64,000 nucleotides of DNA from Mycobacterium sp. IS-3022 (GTDB taxonomy: Bacteria > Actinomycetota > Actinomycetes > Mycobacteriales > Mycobacteriaceae). The DNA lies in assembly GCF_001500065.1 (NCBI RefSeq), contig NZ_LQIN01000050.1, positions 62,001 to 126,000 of the forward strand. Direction: 5' to 3'. The position numbers and the translations under genes are program-made. The stretch's first letter is position 1. Every line of letters starts with the position of its first letter. The notes beneath the pieces are model-generated. The model was not told the DNA's origin. It ran no database searches and saw only the letters and a program-made list of their open reading frames with translations. Positions 44,550 through 53,725 of this stretch are shown in pieces.

Positions 44550-47396
44550 GTGTTCGATCACCACCAGCCCAACTTCGCCGACCGCCACATCGGCCCGGAT
44601 GCCGATGCGGTCGCGACGATGCTGAAGACCATCGGTGTGGGTTCGCTCGACGAACTCGCCGAAAAGGCGCTGCCGTCGGGCATCTTCGACACGCTGTCCA
44701 CCGGCGGCCTTGCCCCCGGCCTGGACCACTTGCCCGCGCCCGCCACCGAGGAGGAGGCGCTGGCCGAACTGCGCTCGCTGGCCGCGCTGAACACGGTGGC
44801 CGTGTCGATGATCGGGCAGGGCTATTTCGACACGCTGATGCCACCGGTGTTGCGCCGCAACATTCTTGAGAATCCCGCCTGGTACACGGCGTACACGCCG
44901 TATCAGCCGGAGATCAGCCAGGGCCGCCTGGAGGCGCTGCTGAACTTCCAGACCATGGTGACCGACTTGACCGGTCTCGAGGTCGCCAACGCCTCGATGC
45001 TCGACGAGGGCACGGCGGCCGCCGAGGCGATGACCCTGATGCACCGGGCCGTGCGCGGCCCGTCGCACCGCCTGGCCGTGGACGCTGACGTGTACCGGCA
45101 GACCGCCGCCGTGCTGGCCACCCGCGCGGAGCCGCTGGGCATCGAGATCGTCAGCGCCGACCTCACGCGGGGCCTGCCCGACGGCGACTTCTTCGGCGTC
45201 ATCGTGCAGTTGCCCGGCGCCAGCGGATGCGTCAACGACTGGACCGCACTGGTCGCACAGGCGCACGAGCGCGGCGCCCTGGTCGCCGTCGGCGCCGACC
45301 TGCTGGCGCTGACGTTGATCACCCCGCCCGGCGAAGTCGGCGCCGACGTCGCTTTCGGCAGCACCCAAAGGTTCGGCGTGCCAATGGGATTCGGCGGACC
45401 CCACGCCGGTTACCTGGCCGTGCACGCCAAGCACGCCCGGCAACTGCCCGGGCGCCTGGTCGGGGTTTCCGTAGATGCGGATGGGTCGCCGGCCTACCGC
45501 TTGGCGTTACAGACCCGCGAACAACACATCCGTCGCGACAAGGCGACCAGCAACATCTGCACCGCGCAGGTGTTGTTGGCGGTGATGGCGGCGATGTATG
45601 CCAGCTATCACGGCGCAGACGGACTGACCGGGATCGCCACCCGCGTGCACGAGCGGGCCCGAGCCTTGGCCGCCGGCCTGTCGGCGGCCGGTGTGGACGT
45701 CGTGCACCGCGCGTTCTTCGATACGGTGCTGGCTCGAGTGCCCGGGCGGGCGGGCGCGGTGCGTGACGCCGCGAAGGCGCGCGGGATCAACGTCTGGCTG
45801 GTCGACGACGATCACGTGTCCGTCTCGTGCGACGAAGCCACCACCGAGGCCCACATGGCGGCGGTGCTGGCCGCGTTCGGCGCGGCACCGGTGGACTCGG
45901 CGTTCGACGGACCGCGCATCACGACGCGGACCTCGGAGTTCCTCACCCACCCGGCGTTCACGCGGTACCGCACCGAAACCGAGATGATGCGATACCTGCG
46001 GTCGCTGGCCGACAAGGATATTGCCTTGGACCGCAGCATGATTCCGCTCGGTTCGTGCACGATGAAGCTCAACGCGGCCGCCGAGATGGAGCCGATCACC
46101 TGGCCGGAGTTCGGCCGCCAACACCCGTTCGCGCCGGCCTCGGACACCCCCGGGTTGCGCAAGCTGATCGCCGATCTGGAGAAGTGGCTGACCGACATCA
46201 CCGGCTATGACGCGGTGTCGCTGCAGCCCAACGCCGGCTCGCAGGGCGAATACGCGGGTCTGCTGGCGATCCAGGCTTACCATGCCGAACGCGGTCAACC
46301 GGACCGCGACGTCTGCCTGATCCCGTCGAGTGCGCACGGCACCAATGCGGCATCGGCAGCCCTGGCCGGGATGCGGGTCGTGGTGGTGGCGTGCCGGCCG
46401 AACGGTGACGTCGATCTCGACGACCTGCGGGCGAAGGTCGCCGAGCACGCCGATCGGTTGTCGGCATTGATGATCACTTACCCGTCCACCCACGGCGTCT
46501 ACGAACACGACATCGCCGACATCTGTGCGGCCGTACACGACGTCGGCGGGCAGGTGTACGTCGACGGCGCCAACCTCAACGCGCTCGTCGGCCTCGCCCG
46601 GCCCGGCCGCTTCGGCGGCGACGTCAGCCACCTCAACCTGCACAAGACGTTCTGCATCCCGCACGGTGGCGGCGGTCCCGGGGTGGGCCCGGTCGCGGTG
46701 CGCGAACACCTCGCGCGCTACCTGCCCGGTCATCCGCTGGCCGGCGAACTCGCGGGCAAGCACGCGGTGTCGGCGGCGCCGTACGGGTCGGCGTCGATCC
46801 TGCCGATCACGTGGGCCTACATCCGGATGATGGGGGCCGGTGGGCTGCGTGCGGCGTCGCTGACCGCGATCGCGTCGGCCAACTACATCGCCCGTCGCCT
46901 CGATGAGTACTACCCGGTGCTCTACACCGGCGAGAACGGGATGGTCGCCCACGAGTGCATCCTGGACCTGCGCGCGATCACCAAGCAGACCGGGGTGACC
47001 GTCGACGATGTCGCGAAACGGTTGGCGGACTACGGTTTCCACGCTCCAACCATGAGCTTCCCGGTCGCGGGCACGCTGATGGTCGAGCCTACCGAGAGCG
47101 AGAGCCTGGCCGAGGTCGACGCGTTCTGCGAGGCGATGATCGCCATCCGCGCCGAAATCGACCAGGTCGGCTCGGGCGAGTGGCCCGTCGACGACAATCC
47201 GCTGCGTAATGCGCCGCACACCGCGGAGTCCCTGCTGGTGGCCGAGTGGGATCATCCCTACACCCGCGAGCAGGCCGCCTATCCGCTCGGCAGGAACTTC
47301 CGGGCGAAGGTGTGGCCACCGGTGCGGCGCATCGATGGGGCGTACGGCGACCGCAACCTGGTGTGCTCGTGCCCGCCCGTGGAGGCCTTCGCCTAG
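44550..47396 (+). CDS. gcvB: Glycine dehydrogenase (decarboxylating), P protein
   Basis: 948-residue PLP enzyme that decarboxylates glycine and passes the aminomethyl group to the H protein (gcvH, 3.5 kb upstream). The PLP Lys is in HLNLHKTFCIPHGGGGPG. GTG 44550 (MFDHHQPNFADRHIG) is preferred: GGAG lies 10 bases before it and the protein then begins like other P proteins; an ATG at 44529 has no near ribosome-binding site. Expression is set by the tandem glycine riboswitch just upstream. A hairpin at 47408-47436 probably ends the mRNA. Confidence 0.95.
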   Translation: MFDHHQPNFADRHIGPDADAVATMLKTIGVGSLDELAEKALPSGIFDTLSTGGLAPGLDHLPAPATEEEALAELRSLAALNTVAVSMIGQGYFDTLMPPVLRRNILENPAWYTAYTPYQPEISQGRLEALLNFQTMVTDLTGLEVANASMLDEGTAAAEAMTLMHRAVRGPSHRLAVDADVYRQTAAVLATRAEPLGIEIVSADLTRGLPDGDFFGVIVQLPGASGCVNDWTALVAQAHERGALVAVGADLLALTLITPPGEVGADVAFGSTQRFGVPMGFGGPHAGYLAVHAKHARQLPGRLVGVSVDADGSPAYRLALQTREQHIRRDKATSNICTAQVLLAVMAAMYASYHGADGLTGIATRVHERARALAAGLSAAGVDVVHRAFFDTVLARVPGRAGAVRDAAKARGINVWLVDDDHVSVSCDEATTEAHMAAVLAAFGAAPVDSAFDGPRITTRTSEFLTHPAFTRYRTETEMMRYLRSLADKDIALDRSMIPLGSCTMKLNAAAEMEPITWPEFGRQHPFAPASDTPGLRKLIADLEKWLTDITGYDAVSLQPNAGSQGEYAGLLAIQAYHAERGQPDRDVCLIPSSAHGTNAASAALAGMRVVVVACRPNGDVDLDDLRAKVAEHADRLSALMITYPSTHGVYEHDIADICAAVHDVGGQVYVDGANLNALVGLARPGRFGGDVSHLNLHKTFCIPHGGGGPGVGPVAVREHLARYLPGHPLAGELAGKHAVSAAPYGSASILPITWAYIRMMGAGGLRAASLTAIASANYIARRLDEYYPVLYTGENGMVAHECILDLRAITKQTGVTVDDVAKRLADYGFHAPTMSFPVAGTLMVEPTESESLAEVDAFCEAMIAIRAEIDQVGSGEWPVDDNPLRNAPHTAESLLVAEWDHPYTREQAAYPLGRNFRAKVWPPVRRIDGAYGDRNLVCSCPPVEAFA

Positions 47397-47407
47397 ATCC
47401 CCGGTCC

Positions 47408-47436
47408 GCCGAGCGTGGGCTCGATGCACGTTCGGC
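47408..47436. terminator. Bidirectional hairpin between gcvB and the VWA protein gene
   Basis: GCCGAGCGTG (47408-47417) pairs with CACGTTCGGC (47427-47436) over 10 bp with one G-U, around a 9-base loop, in the 46-bp gap between two convergent genes. No U-tract, as is usual in mycobacteria. Confidence 0.55.
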
Positions 47437-47442
47437 GCAAAC

Positions 47443-49497
47443 CTAGCCCAAGAAGTTGGCGATCGCCTCGGTGAGTTCGGGACCCGCCGAACTCGTCAGA
47501 TTCTGGTAGTTGCCGCCGCTGGCCTCGGCGACGGCCTGCCAGGTTTCGCGATCGGAGTCTGAGCCGAAGTCGATCACATTGACGGCTACCGGCCGCGCCG
47601 GGTCGAATGCGCCGCGGATGTAGGCCTGCAGACCATCGCCGTTCAGGCTCTGGTCGGTGTGCGGGCCCGTCGTGATCACCAGGATCGAGTTCTCTTGGCC
47701 CTGGCGGAAATTCGCCATCGCTTCGGTGTAGACCAGGCGCAGCGTGGTGAACGACACCGCGCCGCCGCCCGATGCGGACTGCTCGTCCAGCGCCGAGGTG
47801 AGGGCCGCCGACCGCGGGGCGCCGTTGACCTGATCGGACAACGGCCCGGTGCTCACTTCCGAGCGGCCCTCGGTTCCGTCGAAGGTCCACAGGCCCACTG
47901 CCGCCGATGCCGGCAGCGCCTGCAGCCGGGCGGTCAGCGCGCCGACCACGTTCTCGAGCCGGGACTGGCCGCCCTCGTCGGCGGGCATCGACTGGTCGAG
48001 CATGATCGTCACGGCCGGGTTCGCCGCCGGTGCCGTCAGCGCGTTGGCAAGCGTCGCCCGCATCTCGTTGTCGCCGACCGACAGCGGGGCCGGCAGCGGA
48101 GCGAACTCGACGACGTCGCTGTCCGGCGGGGTGGCACCCTCGGCGCGGAAACCGGCTTCGGAGAGTTCGGTGAGCTGCTCGGGTTTGCGCATGAACCGGG
48201 CGAATTCGCTGGCCGCGCTCTTCTGTTCCTGCGACAGCCAGTCGCCTTCCAGTAGCACGGTCGGGAAATCGGCGACGGCCGGTGGGCCGGGCGGCAGCCA
48301 CGAGGCAACTGTCCTGCCCGCGTCCGGCAACCCGGCGCTGCGCTGGTACAGCTGCTGTTCGGTGGTGACGACGGCGTGCACCGGCGCGGTGGCCGGATCA
48401 GCCGCGTTGAGCAGCGCGTCCATCGCAGTCGAGGCCTTCTTGTCCGCCAGCTTCGGCTGATTGGCCACCAGCGTGTTCACCGCTCGCGTGCCGTCGCTCG
48501 GCGGCGCACCGGCCGGCGCCGAGGCCGCGGCGACCGCCTCGGCGGCCAGATACGACGCATCGCTGTCGCCGCTGAGCGGCAGCGACAGGCGAAGGGAACC
48601 CCAGCCTGGGAGGTTCAACTGCTCCAACGACGCCGGGCTGGCCTGCAGCCGCGGCAGCGTCGACCAGTTCTGCTGTGCGAGAGCGCCTTTGAGTTGCGGC
48701 CGCACGGCCAGCAGCACCGGCGAGGTGACCAGCGAGCGGCTGTCGATGATCGTCTGGGCGCCCGCGGAAGCCTCGAGTCGGGCGGCGGACACCGAGCTTC
48801 CGGGGATCCACAGGGCCGGCCGATCGCCGAGCTCGGCGGGCCAGGAACCGATGAACCCGTTGACCACCTGGTCGGATTCGGCCGGTTTGACGCCGATCTT
48901 GACGCACCGGTCGGCGACCGGGGCAGCGGTTTCGTTGTAGCGGTCGGCCAGTGTCTGGATGTGCGCGGCGATGGCCGGGTCGGCGACCACCGCGACGGCC
49001 AGTTCGCCGTCCACGCAGCGCGCAGCGGCCTGATCGCTGCGGTCGGACAACGCGTCCCCGAAGAAACGCCACAGGATGACCGCGCCGACGGCGACCACGA
49101 CGGCGACGAGCGCGGCGATGACGCCGACGCTGACGCCGCGCCTGCCGGCGGTCACCGCGCGATGGCTGCCGGTCCATTCACCGCCCTCCCAGTCGCCGCT
49201 GTGCTGCGGACCCGACCTGGGCGGAATGCCCGGTGGGGGAGTCGATCCGCTGCCGCTCTGCGACTCGGGATACTCGGATCCGCCGTCGTCCTCGTAGTCC
49301 TCGTAGTGATCCGAGTAGTCGTCCGGGTGGTCATCCGAGTGCTCGGGACGATCGTCGGGATAACCGAATCCCCCGAAATAGCCCGCACCGCGTTCGGGTT
49401 CGATCCCGCCGAACCGGTCGAATCGCTCGGTCCGGGACTCGTCGTGTCGGTCCTCACCTGCCGAATCTTCGGGATCCGGTTTGCTGTGCCTGCCCAC
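47443..49497 (-). CDS. Membrane protein with substrate-binding and VWA-like domains (Rv1836c-like)
   Basis: 684 residues. The cytoplasmic N-terminus (about 120 residues) is very acidic and Tyr/Gly/Pro-rich, then one membrane helix (VGVIAALVAVVVAVGAVILW), an extracellular solute-binding-like domain and a C-terminal von Willebrand A-like domain. The VWA metal site is degenerate: DQSMP where the standard is DxSxS. M. tuberculosis Rv1836c has the same layout and neighbours glcB. Function is unknown; a sensing or adhesion role outside the cell is plausible. Rv1833c to Rv1835c are absent from this gap. Confidence 0.82.
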   Translation of the reverse strand: MGRHSKPDPEDSAGEDRHDESRTERFDRFGGIEPERGAGYFGGFGYPDDRPEHSDDHPDDYSDHYEDYEDDGGSEYPESQSGSGSTPPPGIPPRSGPQHSGDWEGGEWTGSHRAVTAGRRGVSVGVIAALVAVVVAVGAVILWRFFGDALSDRSDQAAARCVDGELAVAVVADPAIAAHIQTLADRYNETAAPVADRCVKIGVKPAESDQVVNGFIGSWPAELGDRPALWIPGSSVSAARLEASAGAQTIIDSRSLVTSPVLLAVRPQLKGALAQQNWSTLPRLQASPASLEQLNLPGWGSLRLSLPLSGDSDASYLAAEAVAAASAPAGAPPSDGTRAVNTLVANQPKLADKKASTAMDALLNAADPATAPVHAVVTTEQQLYQRSAGLPDAGRTVASWLPPGPPAVADFPTVLLEGDWLSQEQKSAASEFARFMRKPEQLTELSEAGFRAEGATPPDSDVVEFAPLPAPLSVGDNEMRATLANALTAPAANPAVTIMLDQSMPADEGGQSRLENVVGALTARLQALPASAAVGLWTFDGTEGRSEVSTGPLSDQVNGAPRSAALTSALDEQSASGGGAVSFTTLRLVYTEAMANFRQGQENSILVITTGPHTDQSLNGDGLQAYIRGAFDPARPVAVNVIDFGSDSDRETWQAVAEASGGNYQNLTSSAGPELTEAIANFLG

Positions 49498-49533
49498 TTC
49501 CGCCCTTACCCGCGACGTCGACCAGTCACCGGA

Positions 49534-51747
49534 TCACGCACCGTCGCTTGCGGCCTTATATTCGCGCCGCCGGCGATGCAGGATCGGTTCGGTGTAGCCA
49601 TTCGGCTGCTCGGCGCCGGACAGGATCAGCTCCTGCGCGGCCTGGAACGCGATGCTGTGGTCCGGATCCGTTGCCATCGGCTTGAATTCGGGATCCTGCT
49701 CATTCTGCTTGTCGACGACGGCTGCCATCCGCTTGAGGCTGGCGACCACGTCGTCGGGCGTGATGACGCCGTGGCGCAGCCAGTTCGCCAGCAGCTGGCT
49801 CGAAATCCTAAGTGTGGCGCGGTCTTCCATCAGCGCAACGTTGTGGATGTCGGGCACCTTCGAGCAACCGACCCCGGCGTCGATCCAGCGCACCACGTAG
49901 CCGAGGATCGACTGGCAGTTGTTGTCGACCTCCTCGCGGATCTCCTCCGGCGCCCAGGCCAGCTCCTTGGCCAGCGGCACGGTCAGCAGCTGGTCGATGC
50001 TGGTGCGCTTCTTGCCCTCGAGCTCCTTGTGCACCGCGTAGACGTCGACTTCGTGGTAGTGCATGGCGTGCAGGGTGGCCGCGGTCGGCGAGGGGACCCA
50101 CGCGGTGGTGGCCCCTGCCTTGGGCTGGCCGATCTTCTGCTCGACCATGTCGGCCATCAGGTCCGTCATCGCCCACATGCCCTTGCCGATCTGGGCCCTG
50201 CCGGAGAAGCCGGTCGCGAGGCCGAGGTCGACGTTCTGGTCCTCGTACGCCTGGATCCACTGGGTGCTCTTCATCGCGCCCTTGCGGATCATCGGACCCG
50301 CCTCCATCGAGGTGTGGATCTCGTCGCCGGTGCGGTCGAGGAAACCGGTGTTGATGAAGACCACCCGGTCTGCGGCCGCCTTGATGCACGCCTTCAGGTT
50401 GACTGTGGTGCGCCGCTCCTCGTCCATGATGCCGATCTTGAGCGTGTTGGCCGGCAATCCGAGCACGTCCTCGACGCGGCTGAACAGCTCGACGGTGTAG
50501 GCCACCTCGTCCGGGCCGTGCATCTTCGGCTTGACGATGTACACCGAGCCGGTCCGGCTGTTGACCAGCGGCCCGTTGTCGTCGTCGGCCTTCAATCCGT
50601 GCATCGCGATCAGGCTGGTGAACAGCGCGTCCTGGATACCTTCGAACACCTCCTGGTATTGCTCCCCGTCGGCGCCGTTCGCCTTCATGAGGATCGCGTC
50701 GTTGGTCATCAGGTGACCGACGTTGCGCACGAACAGCAGGCTTCGACCGGGCAGCGTCAACTCGCCGCCATCCGGGGTGGTGTAGGTGCGGTCCTCGTTG
50801 AGCTTGCGGGTGAACGTCTCACCGCCTTTGCTCACCTCTTCGGTGAGGTCGCCGCGGTTGAGCCCGAGCCAGTTGCGGTAGCCGAGCACCTTGTCATCGG
50901 CGTCGACGGCGGCCACCGAGTCCTCGAAGTCCATGATCGTGGTGACCGCCGACTCCAGCACCACGTCCTTGATGCCTGCGGCGTCGGTGGAGCCGACGGG
51001 CGACCGGGGGTCGACGAGAACCTCGATGTGCAGGCCGTTGTTGCGCAACAGGACCGACCACTGCGGGGAGCCCAGCTCGCCGGTGTAGCCGACGAACTGC
51101 TCGGGCGTTGCGAGTCCGACCGAGTTCCCGTCGCCCAGATCGACGAGCAGCTGACCGTCGTCGATCTTCAGCCCGGTGGCCTCACTCCAGGAGCCGGACG
51201 CCAGCGGCACGGCACCGTCGAGGAAGCGGCGGGCATAGGCGATGACCTTGTCGCCGCGAATTTTGTTGTAGCTGCCGCCCTTCTCGGCGCCGTCGTCCTC
51301 TGGGATCACGTCGGTGCCGTAGAGCGCGTCGTAGAGCGAGCCCCACCGGGCGTTCGCGGCGTTCAGCGCGAAGCGGGCGTTGAGGATCGGCACCACCAGC
51401 TGAGGACCGGCGGTCGTGGTGATCTCGTCGTCGACGCCCGCGGTGGTGATGGTGAAGTCGTCGGGCTCGGGCAGCAGGTACCCGATCTCGGTGAGGAACG
51501 CCTTGTACGCGTCGGGGTCGAGCGGCTCGATCACCCGCTGCCGGTGCCATTTGTCGATCCGGGCCTGCAGCTCGTCCCGCCGGGCGAGCAGCTCGTCGTT
51601 CTTCGGCGTCAGGTCGGCGACGACCTTGTCCACCCCGGACCAGAAGGTGTCGGGGTCGATATCGGTGCCCGGCAGCGCCTCGTTGTTGACGAAGTCGTAC
51701 AACACCTGGGCCACGCGCAGGTTCCCAACCGTCACGCGATCGGTCAT
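49534..51747 (-). CDS. glcB: Malate synthase G
   Basis: 737 residues (741 in M. tuberculosis GlcB, Rv1837c). It condenses glyoxylate with acetyl-CoA in the glyoxylate shunt. The Mg2+/glyoxylate region (FEDSVAAVD, VELFSRVEDVLG) and the later catalytic loop with Cys and Asp (VGCSKVPDIHNVALMEDR) are intact. ATG 51747 follows GAGGGAGGA by 5 bases; an ATG three bases earlier is too close. Confidence 0.97.
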   Translation of the reverse strand: MTDRVTVGNLRVAQVLYDFVNNEALPGTDIDPDTFWSGVDKVVADLTPKNDELLARRDELQARIDKWHRQRVIEPLDPDAYKAFLTEIGYLLPEPDDFTITTAGVDDEITTTAGPQLVVPILNARFALNAANARWGSLYDALYGTDVIPEDDGAEKGGSYNKIRGDKVIAYARRFLDGAVPLASGSWSEATGLKIDDGQLLVDLGDGNSVGLATPEQFVGYTGELGSPQWSVLLRNNGLHIEVLVDPRSPVGSTDAAGIKDVVLESAVTTIMDFEDSVAAVDADDKVLGYRNWLGLNRGDLTEEVSKGGETFTRKLNEDRTYTTPDGGELTLPGRSLLFVRNVGHLMTNDAILMKANGADGEQYQEVFEGIQDALFTSLIAMHGLKADDDNGPLVNSRTGSVYIVKPKMHGPDEVAYTVELFSRVEDVLGLPANTLKIGIMDEERRTTVNLKACIKAAADRVVFINTGFLDRTGDEIHTSMEAGPMIRKGAMKSTQWIQAYEDQNVDLGLATGFSGRAQIGKGMWAMTDLMADMVEQKIGQPKAGATTAWVPSPTAATLHAMHYHEVDVYAVHKELEGKKRTSIDQLLTVPLAKELAWAPEEIREEVDNNCQSILGYVVRWIDAGVGCSKVPDIHNVALMEDRATLRISSQLLANWLRHGVITPDDVVASLKRMAAVVDKQNEQDPEFKPMATDPDHSIAFQAAQELILSGAEQPNGYTEPILHRRRREYKAASDGA

Positions 51748-51795
51748 CATTCCTCCCTCAAGCTGTCGAACCAGCTTACCCACCGGTAACTGGCG

Positions 51796-52665
51796 CTATC
51801 CGCCAGCCGCGGTCGTCAGTAGCCGGTCACACCGATCGGCAAGGGCGGCCCGCAGCGGCGCGGCCCGCTCAGCAACCGTCTGCTGGAGCCGGACGTATTC
51901 GGCTCGACCCGCCGGCGTCTCGATCGCGATCGGCTCGAATCCGTAGTCGCGGAGATCATAGGGACTGGCCTGCATGTCGAGCGCGCGGGCGTCGGCCGCC
52001 AGGTCCAGGCAGTCCATCACGAACTCCGACGGGACCAGCGGTCCCAACTTGACCGCCCACTTGAAGAGATCCATCGCCGCGTGTAGGCAGCCCGGCTGTT
52101 CGCTGGCGGTCTGGCCCGCCCGGGTGAGCTGCTCGGCGTTTCGCCGGGTGGCCGGCCCGGTGAAGAACCGGAACGCGTCAAAGTGGGTGCACCGCAACGG
52201 CATCGACTCGACGACCGTGTCGGTGCCCGCGGCGCCGAGACGCAGCGGCACCCGGTCGTGGCGCACCGTCGGCGCGCGGTAGACCATCGCCCACTCGTGC
52301 AGCCCGAAGCAGTTCAGCCGTGCTGGGCGCGCCGCCGTCGCGCGCAGCAGACGGCCGATGAATCGGACGGTGTCCAGCCGCGCCAGCAGGTAGTCGCCGG
52401 TGACCGTCACCGCGTCGCCGTCCGGCCGGTAACCCGTGCGGCGCAGGTATCGCTGCGCGGCCGCACCCGCCAGCGCGATCCCGAACCCGGGATGCCAGGT
52501 CCGCAACCGTCCAGGCCGCAGGCTGTAGTAGGTGAACAGGAAGTCCCAGACCGGATGCGTCTCGCCGGATCGGTGGGTGCGCAGGAAGTCGTCGACGCGC
52601 CGACGGTGACGGCGCTCGCGATCCGTCCACTCGGCCTCGCACAACACCCGGGCGACGTCAGACAC
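51796..52665 (-). CDS. Protein annotated in actinobacteria as 3-methyladenine DNA glycosylase
   Basis: 289 residues. The family start ARVLCEAEW, RVDDFLRTH, HPVWDFLFTYYSLRPGRLRTWHPGFG and LNCFGLHEWAMVY are strongly conserved in actinobacteria, where databases carry the DNA glycosylase name. No helix-hairpin-helix or catalytic Asp of a known glycosylase is evident, so the name is unproven. GTG 52665 overlaps the stop of the CBS gene by 8 bases, so the two are co-translated. Confidence 0.75.
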   Translation of the reverse strand: MSDVARVLCEAEWTDRERRHRRRVDDFLRTHRSGETHPVWDFLFTYYSLRPGRLRTWHPGFGIALAGAAAQRYLRRTGYRPDGDAVTVTGDYLLARLDTVRFIGRLLRATAARPARLNCFGLHEWAMVYRAPTVRHDRVPLRLGAAGTDTVVESMPLRCTHFDAFRFFTGPATRRNAEQLTRAGQTASEQPGCLHAAMDLFKWAVKLGPLVPSEFVMDCLDLAADARALDMQASPYDLRDYGFEPIAIETPAGRAEYVRLQQTVAERAAPLRAALADRCDRLLTTAAGG

Positions 52666-53725
52666 GGTGTGTCCCGTCTCGCACGGTGCCCACCAAATCC
52701 TCGACCAGGTCTTCGAGCGCGACCATCGCCTCCACGCTGCCGTCGGGCGCGGTGACCAGTGCCAGGTGGCTGTTGGTGCGCCGCAGGCGCGACAACGCGT
52801 CGGGCAGCGGCAGCGACGCCGGCACCAGCGGCAGCGGGCGCACCATCGAGAAGTCCAGCACCGCGTCGGGGTCGTTGACGAACGCCAGCACGTCCTTGAT
52901 GTGCAGGTAACCGAGGTAGGTGCCGGACGCGTCGGTGATCGGAAAGCGCGAGTAGCCGGTTTCGGCCAGCGCCTGCTCCACCGCGCTGACCGTCGGCCCC
53001 GCGCCCTCGCGCGCCACCGAGACCGTCCTGATGTCGCGCAGCGGGAAGGCCACGTCCTTGACCGCACGATCACGGATCTGCAGCGCGCGGGTGAGCCTGC
53101 CGTGCTCCTCGGGGTCGAGCAGGCCCTCGGACAGCGACTCGGCGATCATCTCGGACAGCTCGACGGTCGAGACCGTGACGTCGAGTTCGTCCTTCGGCTC
53201 GACGCGGAATGCGCGCAAGGTGGCGTTGGCGCACCAGTTGTAGAACGCAATCAGCGGTCGAGCCAGGCGAATCCACACCAGATAGGTCGGGATCAGCAGC
53301 ATCGCCGCCGACTCCGGTCCGGCGATCGCGATGTTCTTCGGCACCATCTCGCCGAGCAAGACATGCAGCACGACCACGATGGTCAGGGCGACGACGAAGG
53401 ACACGGTGTGTAGCACCGCATCGGAGACACCGACGGCGTCGAACGGCTTTTCCAGCAGATGGGCGACGGCGGGCTCACCAACCCGGCCGAGCAGGATGGA
53501 GCAGATCGTGATGCCCAGCTGCGCGCCGGCGAGCATCAGCGACAGGTGCTCGCCCGCGCGGATCACGGTGACCGCGCTCTTCTTGCCTTGTTCGGCCAGG
53601 GCCTCGAGCCGATCGCGGCGCGCGGAGATCAACGCGAACTCCGAGGCGACGAAGAACGCATTGACGGCCAGCAGCAGCACCGTCAGCAGCACACCGAGGA
53701 AGTCACCCATCGGCGCGGCTCCCAT
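52658..53725 (-). CDS. CorC/hemolysin-type CBS-domain membrane protein (Rv1841c-like)
   Basis: 355 residues. A DUF21 (CNNM) membrane domain with three or four helices (residues 8-160) contains ISARRDRLEAL, HVLLGEMVPKN and the conserved E and N. A CBS pair follows (TVSAVEQALAETGYSRFPI and LPLPDALSRLRRTNSHLALV). The family exports Mg2+ or other divalent ions or protects against them. Met6 (53710) is an alternative start. Its first bases overlap the stop of the partner gene by 23 bp. Confidence 0.9.
   Translation of the reverse strand: MGAAPMGDFLGVLLTVLLLAVNAFFVASEFALISARRDRLEALAEQGKKSAVTVIRAGEHLSLMLAGAQLGITICSILLGRVGEPAVAHLLEKPFDAVGVSDAVLHTVSFVVALTIVVVLHVLLGEMVPKNIAIAGPESAAMLLIPTYLVWIRLARPLIAFYNWCANATLRAFRVEPKDELDVTVSTVELSEMIAESLSEGLLDPEEHGRLTRALQIRDRAVKDVAFPLRDIRTVSVAREGAGPTVSAVEQALAETGYSRFPITDASGTYLGYLHIKDVLAFVNDPDAVLDFSMVRPLPLVPASLPLPDALSRLRRTNSHLALVTAPDGSVEAMVALEDLVEDLVGTVRDGTHRV

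Noticed and set aside
48376..51789. 1137-codon plus-strand open frame
   Set aside because: Antisense to glcB and the VWA gene, where both minus-strand proteins are recognisable; a product of high-G+C codon bias.
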